A stretch of 64,000 bases of DNA from Salmonella enterica subsp. houtenae serovar Houten (GTDB lineage Bacteria; Pseudomonadota; Gammaproteobacteria; Enterobacterales; Enterobacteriaceae). The DNA is taken from assembly GCA_900478215.1 (NCBI GenBank), contig LS483478.1, positions 2,170,001 through 2,234,000 of the forward strand, read 5' to 3'. The notes under the pieces were generated by a model. It was given only the letters and a program-made list of their open reading frames with translations, did not search any database and was not told the DNA's origin. Of this stretch, positions 60,569-64,000 are shown piece by piece; the first letter of the stretch is position 1; each line of letters begins with the position of its first letter. Made by a program: the position numbers and the translations under genes.

Positions 60569-61151
60569 TGAAAATTATTTTACTGAGAAATACGGGTTAA
60601 CCCGCACGCATTCGGATGTGCTGGCGGCGGCAAAGGTTGTCGCGCCGGGCCGAACGCTGGATTTGGGATGTGGCAATGGCCGCAATAGTCTGTATCTGGC
60701 CGCGAACGGCTATGACGTTACCGCGTGGGATAAAAATCCGGCCAGTATGGCTAACCTTGAGCGTATTAAAGCGGCAGAAGGGCTGGATAATCTGCAAACC
60801 GAAATTGTCGATCTGAATATATTGACCTTTGACGGCGAGTACGAATTTATTCTCTCGACAGTGGTTATGATGTTTCTTGAGGCGCAAACCATTCCCGGTT
60901 TAATCGCCAATATGCAACGCTGCACAAAACCCGGCGGGTATAATTTGATTGTTGCGGCAATGGATACGCAGGACTTTCCCTGTACGGTGGGATTCCCGTT
61001 TGCTTTTAAAGAAGGTGAATTACGCCAGTATTACGAAGGATGGGACATGCTGAAATACAACGAAGATGTCGGCGAACTTCACCGCACGGACGAAAACGGC
61101 AACCGTATCAAACTGCGCTTTGCTACGATGCTGGCGAGAAAAGCAGCCTGA
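60555..61151 (+). CDS. tehB: TehB, SAM-dependent tellurite methyltransferase
   Basis: A 198-aa class I methyltransferase that detoxifies tellurite by methylation. Motif I L-D-L-G-C-G-N-G-R-N-S (about 35-45), acidic loop W-D-K-N-P (about 57-61) and motif post-I are clear. Its start lies inside the tehA 3' end in another frame, preceded by GGAGG, so it is translationally coupled to tehA. Confidence 0.95.
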   Translation: MTVRDENYFTEKYGLTRTHSDVLAAAKVVAPGRTLDLGCGNGRNSLYLAANGYDVTAWDKNPASMANLERIKAAEGLDNLQTEIVDLNILTFDGEYEFILSTVVMMFLEAQTIPGLIANMQRCTKPGGYNLIVAAMDTQDFPCTVGFPFAFKEGELRQYYEGWDMLKYNEDVGELHRTDENGNRIKLRFATMLARKAA

Positions 61152-61306
61152 CCGATGCAAGTCCTGTAACTCTCGCTGCGTTCGGCATTTTTTTGTCGGA
61201 CGCCGCGTTCAAATTGTGCTGTCGTTACCATTTTTAGTGCATCCAAAATGATTTCGTTTTGCTATTATTTCCTTTGCATCATTGCGAAGACTAAAGGGAT
61301 CGTTTC

Positions 61307-61975
61307 ATGCGTACTCATACTTTATTTAAAGTTGCAGTGCTTACTGGCTTGCTGGCGTTATCCGGGTGTGCGTCTAAAGTCACACAGCCGGATAAATATT
61401 CTGGGTTCTTAAAAAATTATTCGGACCTGAAGGAAACTACCTCCGCTACGGGAAAACCGGTATTGCGCTGGGTAGATCCGAAGTTCAATGACTCTAACTA
61501 TGACAGCATTGTTTACAATCCGATAACGTATTACCCCGTTCCCAAACCAACAACCCAGGTCGGGCAGCAAGTTCTTGATAAACTGCTGGCCTATACGAAC
61601 ACGAAAGTAAAATCAGCGATTGAACAGCGCAAACCGCTGGTCACGACGCCAGGGCCGCGCAGTTTGATTTTCCGTGGGGCGATTACGGGCGTGGATACCA
61701 GCAAAGAAGGGCTGCAATTCTATGAGGTGATCCCTGTAGCGCTGATTGTGGCGGGCACGCAAATGGCGACGGGCCACCGGACCATGGATACTCACCTCTA
61801 TTTTGAGGGTGAGCTGATAGATGCTGCGACCAACAAGCCGGTCGTCAAGGTAGTACGCCAGGGTGAAGGTAAAGACCTGAGTAATTCCAGTACGCCAATG
61901 GCGTTTGAGACGTTGAAACAGGTCGTGGATGATATGGCGACGGATACCTCTATGTTTGACGTTAACAAAAAATAA
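61307..61975 (+). CDS. ydcL: YdcL, DUF3313 lipoprotein
   Basis: A 222-aa predicted outer-membrane lipoprotein: signal peptide with lipobox A-L-S-G-C (Cys about 21), then a DUF3313 domain. It resembles E. coli YdcL along its length. Function unknown; DUF3313 proteins are structurally mixed alpha/beta. Own promoter region in the 155-bp gap after tehB. Confidence 0.9.
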   Translation: MRTHTLFKVAVLTGLLALSGCASKVTQPDKYSGFLKNYSDLKETTSATGKPVLRWVDPKFNDSNYDSIVYNPITYYPVPKPTTQVGQQVLDKLLAYTNTKVKSAIEQRKPLVTTPGPRSLIFRGAITGVDTSKEGLQFYEVIPVALIVAGTQMATGHRTMDTHLYFEGELIDAATNKPVVKVVRQGEGKDLSNSSTPMAFETLKQVVDDMATDTSMFDVNKK

Positions 61976-61982
61976 TTCTGCG

Positions 61983-62002
61983 GCGCCATCGCAAGATGGC
62001 GC
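61983..62002. terminator. Hairpin between ydcL and ydcO
   Basis: GCGCCATC / GATGGCGC, a perfect eight-base stem with a GCAA loop, in the 53-bp gap between convergent genes. Read on the minus strand it is followed by GCAGAATTATTTTTT, a T-rich tail. Confidence 0.7.
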
Positions 62003-62028
62003 AAACCCCGGCAGATTAGCGGTCGCCA

Positions 62029-63207
62029 TCAGCCAGACAACGATGGGCGGCGCGTTCTCGTTAATACTGCGTAGCCTATCCCGCCAGCGATCAACCCCCA
62101 GAATGCCGATCCGATGCCTATCAGCGTTAGCCCGCTTGCGGTGACGAGAAATGCGATAATTGCCGCGTCACGCTCGCTTTCGTGAGTAAGCGCCTGATAC
62201 AGACTACCGCTAATCGTACTTAACAGTGCCAGACCAGCAAGCATTTGCACCCAGCTAACCGGCAGGGCGACCATCAGATCGGTTATCGACCCGCCAAACC
62301 ACCCGGCAAGTAAATAAAAAACGCCTGCGGCGGCGGCCGCTAACCAGCGACGCGTTGGATCGGGGTGCGCGTCCGGACTTTGACAAATGGCGGCGGTAAT
62401 GGCGGCAATGCAGATAGAATAAACGCCAAATGGCGAAAGCAGCAGCGCCAGCAACCCGGTAAAAATCATTAACGGAGAGACAGGAAGCTGATAGCCAGAC
62501 GCCTTCATTGTGGCGACGCCGGGGGCGTTTTGCGATGCCATCGTCACCAGGAAGAGCGGTACCGCGACACTCAGGCTTTGCGCGAATGAAAAGTGGGGGG
62601 AAATGAAGGTGGGCCACACAGGCGCAAAATGAATACCGCTTATCGCCATCTTACCCTGCATGAGCGCCACCGTTATTCCCGTCACCATGGCGGCAATAAC
62701 GGCATAGCGGGACGCGAATACTTTAAAGAGTAGCCACGCCAATAGCATACCGCCGCACATTACAAACTCCCCGTTGAGCGTCCCGAACGCCTGCAGGCCG
62801 AAGCGTAACAGTATTCCTGCCAGCATCGCCGCAGCAAGAGAATGGGGGATTATCCGCATCAAACGCGCAAACAGTCCTGTGACGCCGCACAGCATAATAA
62901 GCGTATTGGCGACAATAAAGATGCCCACAGCGTCTGGTAACGATAATCCCTGCAACCCAGTCACCAACAGAGCGGCGCCAGGCGTTGACCAGGCGGTTAA
63001 AACCGGCGCACGATACCACAAGGTTAACGTTAGTGTGCTTATGCCCATTGCTATACCAAGGGCGGTCATCCAGCCGGCGATCTCTGCGGGTGTAGCGCCA
63101 GCGGCAAGCGCCGCCTGCCAGATAATGGCAGCCGAACTTGCATAGCCGACCAGAACGGCGATCAGACCAGATAAGATAGTCGGTAATGGCTGTGATAACA
63201 GACGCAT
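62029..63207 (-). CDS. ydcO: YdcO, BenE-family inner-membrane transporter
   Basis: A 392-aa membrane protein with about twelve hydrophobic segments, of the BenE benzoate:H+ symporter family. Features include the P-G-A-A-L-L-V-T-G-L region (about 77-86) and A-S-Q-N-A-P-G-V-A (about 246-254). Its substrate in enterics is unproven. The start M-R-L-L-S-Q at 63207 matches E. coli; the 20 upstream codons run into the operator region. It is divergent from sutR, which likely controls it. Confidence 0.9.
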   Translation of the reverse strand: MRLLSQPLPTILSGLIAVLVGYASSAAIIWQAALAAGATPAEIAGWMTALGIAMGISTLTLTLWYRAPVLTAWSTPGAALLVTGLQGLSLPDAVGIFIVANTLIMLCGVTGLFARLMRIIPHSLAAAMLAGILLRFGLQAFGTLNGEFVMCGGMLLAWLLFKVFASRYAVIAAMVTGITVALMQGKMAISGIHFAPVWPTFISPHFSFAQSLSVAVPLFLVTMASQNAPGVATMKASGYQLPVSPLMIFTGLLALLLSPFGVYSICIAAITAAICQSPDAHPDPTRRWLAAAAAGVFYLLAGWFGGSITDLMVALPVSWVQMLAGLALLSTISGSLYQALTHESERDAAIIAFLVTASGLTLIGIGSAFWGLIAGGIGYAVLTRTRRPSLSG

Positions 63208-63216
63208 AATCGCCCC

Positions 63217-63259
63217 TTGTGCGTTATAACGGTCAGATAATGTAGCATTGTGCGTTATA
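63217..63259. repeat. Direct repeat TTGTGCGTTATA in the ydcO-sutR promoter region
   Basis: The 12-mer occurs at 63217-63228 and 63248-63259, spaced by 31 bp (about three helical turns), on the ydcO side of a palindrome. It may be an additional binding site for SutR or another factor. Confidence 0.55.
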
Positions 63260-63279
63260 GCGTACAAGTGATACGCTAT
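63257..63279. promoter_or_regulatory. Candidate SutR operator
   Basis: ATAGCGTA-N7-TACGCTAT is a perfect eight-base inverted repeat 20 bp upstream of the sutR start, between the divergent ydcO and sutR genes. This is the size and place expected for an autoregulated HTH-cupin regulator. Confidence 0.6.
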
Positions 63280-63298
63280 GGTCTTACAAGGGGGGAAA

Positions 63299-63835
63299 AT
63301 GGATAACCTGACACACTATCTGGCGACCACGTTAAGAACGTTACGCCATCAGCGAGGCTGGAGTTTATCGCGTCTGGCGGAGATCTCTGGCGTATCAAAA
63401 GCCATGTTGGGGCAGATAGAGCGTAATGAATCCAGCCCGACAGTCGCAACGCTGTGGAAAATTGCGACGGGCCTGAACGTTCCATTCTCAATGTTTATTT
63501 CGCCTCCGCAGGCTGAATTTCCGCCGACCTTCGATCCCCAGCAGCAAGCGATGGTAATCACACCGCTGTTTCCGTGGGACCCAGAACTCTGTTTTGACTA
63601 TTTTTCCCTATTGCTGGCGCCTGGCGCGGTCAGCGAGTCAACGCCGCATAAAGCCGGCGTTATCGAACATGTGGCGGTGATTCAGGGTCGGCTGGACATG
63701 TGTACTGGTGGAGTATGGCAAACAATAGACGCCGGTAAAGGTTTGCGTTTTGCCGGCGATACGGCGCATATCTATCGCAACAGCAGTGATCAGACGGTTC
63801 ATTTTCACTCGCTGATTCATTACCCACGCGATTAA
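63299..63835 (+). CDS. sutR: SutR (YdcN), HTH-cupin regulator of sulfur utilisation
   Basis: A 178-aa regulator: an N-terminal XRE-type helix-turn-helix (about 10-65; W-S-L-S-R-L-A-E-I-S-G-V-S-K-A-M) and a C-terminal cupin sensor (about 100-175). E. coli SutR (YdcN) controls genes of sulfur utilisation. The start M-D-N-L-T-H at 63299 has a GGGG-rich upstream site and gives the E. coli length; seven further upstream codons overlap the operator. Confidence 0.92.
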   Translation: MDNLTHYLATTLRTLRHQRGWSLSRLAEISGVSKAMLGQIERNESSPTVATLWKIATGLNVPFSMFISPPQAEFPPTFDPQQQAMVITPLFPWDPELCFDYFSLLLAPGAVSESTPHKAGVIEHVAVIQGRLDMCTGGVWQTIDAGKGLRFAGDTAHIYRNSSDQTVHFHSLIHYPRD

Positions 63836-63913
63836 GCGGGAAAACTATTTCGTTAGTTTGCGCTTCTGACTACAATAGCCGCCATTTCGCTGCTATTGGA
63901 TAAGAAAGACAGT

Positions 63914-64000
63914 ATGCGCCAGCAACCTCACTATCTCGAATTGTTAAGTCCGGCCCGTGACGCCGCAATTGCTCGCGAAGCGATTTTGCATGGCGCAGAT
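63914..64000 (+). CDS. rlhA: RlhA (YdcP), 23S rRNA C2501 hydroxylation protein, 5' part only
   Basis: The first 29 codons run off the window edge. The peptide L-E-L-L-S-P-A-R-D-A-A-I-A-R-E-A-I-L-H-G-A-D is nearly identical to E. coli RlhA (YdcP), a U32-family peptidase-like protein required for hydroxylation of C2501 in 23S rRNA under good iron supply. It starts 78 bp after sutR, in the same order as E. coli. Confidence 0.9.
   Translation, partial: MRQQPHYLELLSPARDAAIAREAILHGAD

Noticed and set aside
1..64000. CRISPR array, tRNA or rRNA genes
   Set aside because: I saw no regularly spaced repeats of 24-48 bp with unique spacers, and no tRNA cloverleaf or rRNA sequence in the window.

Overview
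The window is chromosomal DNA of Salmonella enterica, most likely a non-typhoidal subspecies enterica serovar. The backbone genes match the E. coli fnr-trg-tehAB region almost gene for gene. Salmonella-specific markers lie between them: an intact sseJ (SPI-2 effector), a dalSTUV-type ABC locus, the chromosomal aac(6')-Iaa/Iy-type gene and an sgc-type PTS operon. I could not run searches, so names rest on recalled protein families and gene order. The serovar cannot be fixed from this window.

Layout. 1-9.4 kb: ynaJ, uspE, fnr (with an FNR box), ogt, a McaS-like sRNA, smrA, a chemoreceptor without a periplasmic domain (where E. coli K-12 has dgcM), zntB, the FNR-controlled sRNA FnrS, a small proline-rich ORF, dbpA and ttcA. 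The E. coli abg operon is absent between ogt and smrA. 9.4-14.0 kb: an accessory island at the ttcA end, the Rac prophage attachment region of E. coli. It holds prophage-like debris, an IS3-family relic and one AT-rich 1140-codon gene whose C-terminus looks like an ADP-ribosyltransferase. A 44-bp imperfect direct repeat flanks it. 14.0-31.3 kb: an EmrE-type efflux gene, uspF, MicC, nifJ, ydbJ, hslJ, ldhA, ydbH-ynbE-ydbL, an acyltransferase remnant, a GFA-family gene, azoR, hrpA, ydcF and cybB.

31.5-40.4 kb is a second accessory block: a methyltransferase, dalVUTS, a DUF1294 gene, sseJ, a membrane protein, a toxin-like ORF pair and AT-rich non-coding DNA. 40.4-49.7 kb: frmR and the class III alcohol dehydrogenase under a CsoR-type operator, trg with a sigma-28 promoter, ydcI, ydcJ, a carboxylesterase and opgD. 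49.7-57.9 kb is a third insertion, between opgD and rimL. It carries a secreted YceI protein with a secreted FMN 2-hydroxyacid oxidase, converging on a leftward sgcXBCQAER operon whose last gene is the aminoglycoside acetyltransferase. 57.9-64 kb returns to backbone: rimL, ydcK, tehA-tehB, ydcL, ydcO, sutR and the 5' end of rlhA.

Three known small RNAs can be read directly: FnrS and MicC closely match remembered E. coli sequences, and the McaS candidate is divergent but in the right place. The least explained items are the 1140-aa island gene, the two-ORF toxin-like remnant at 39.3-39.85 kb, and the secreted FMN oxidase/YceI pair.
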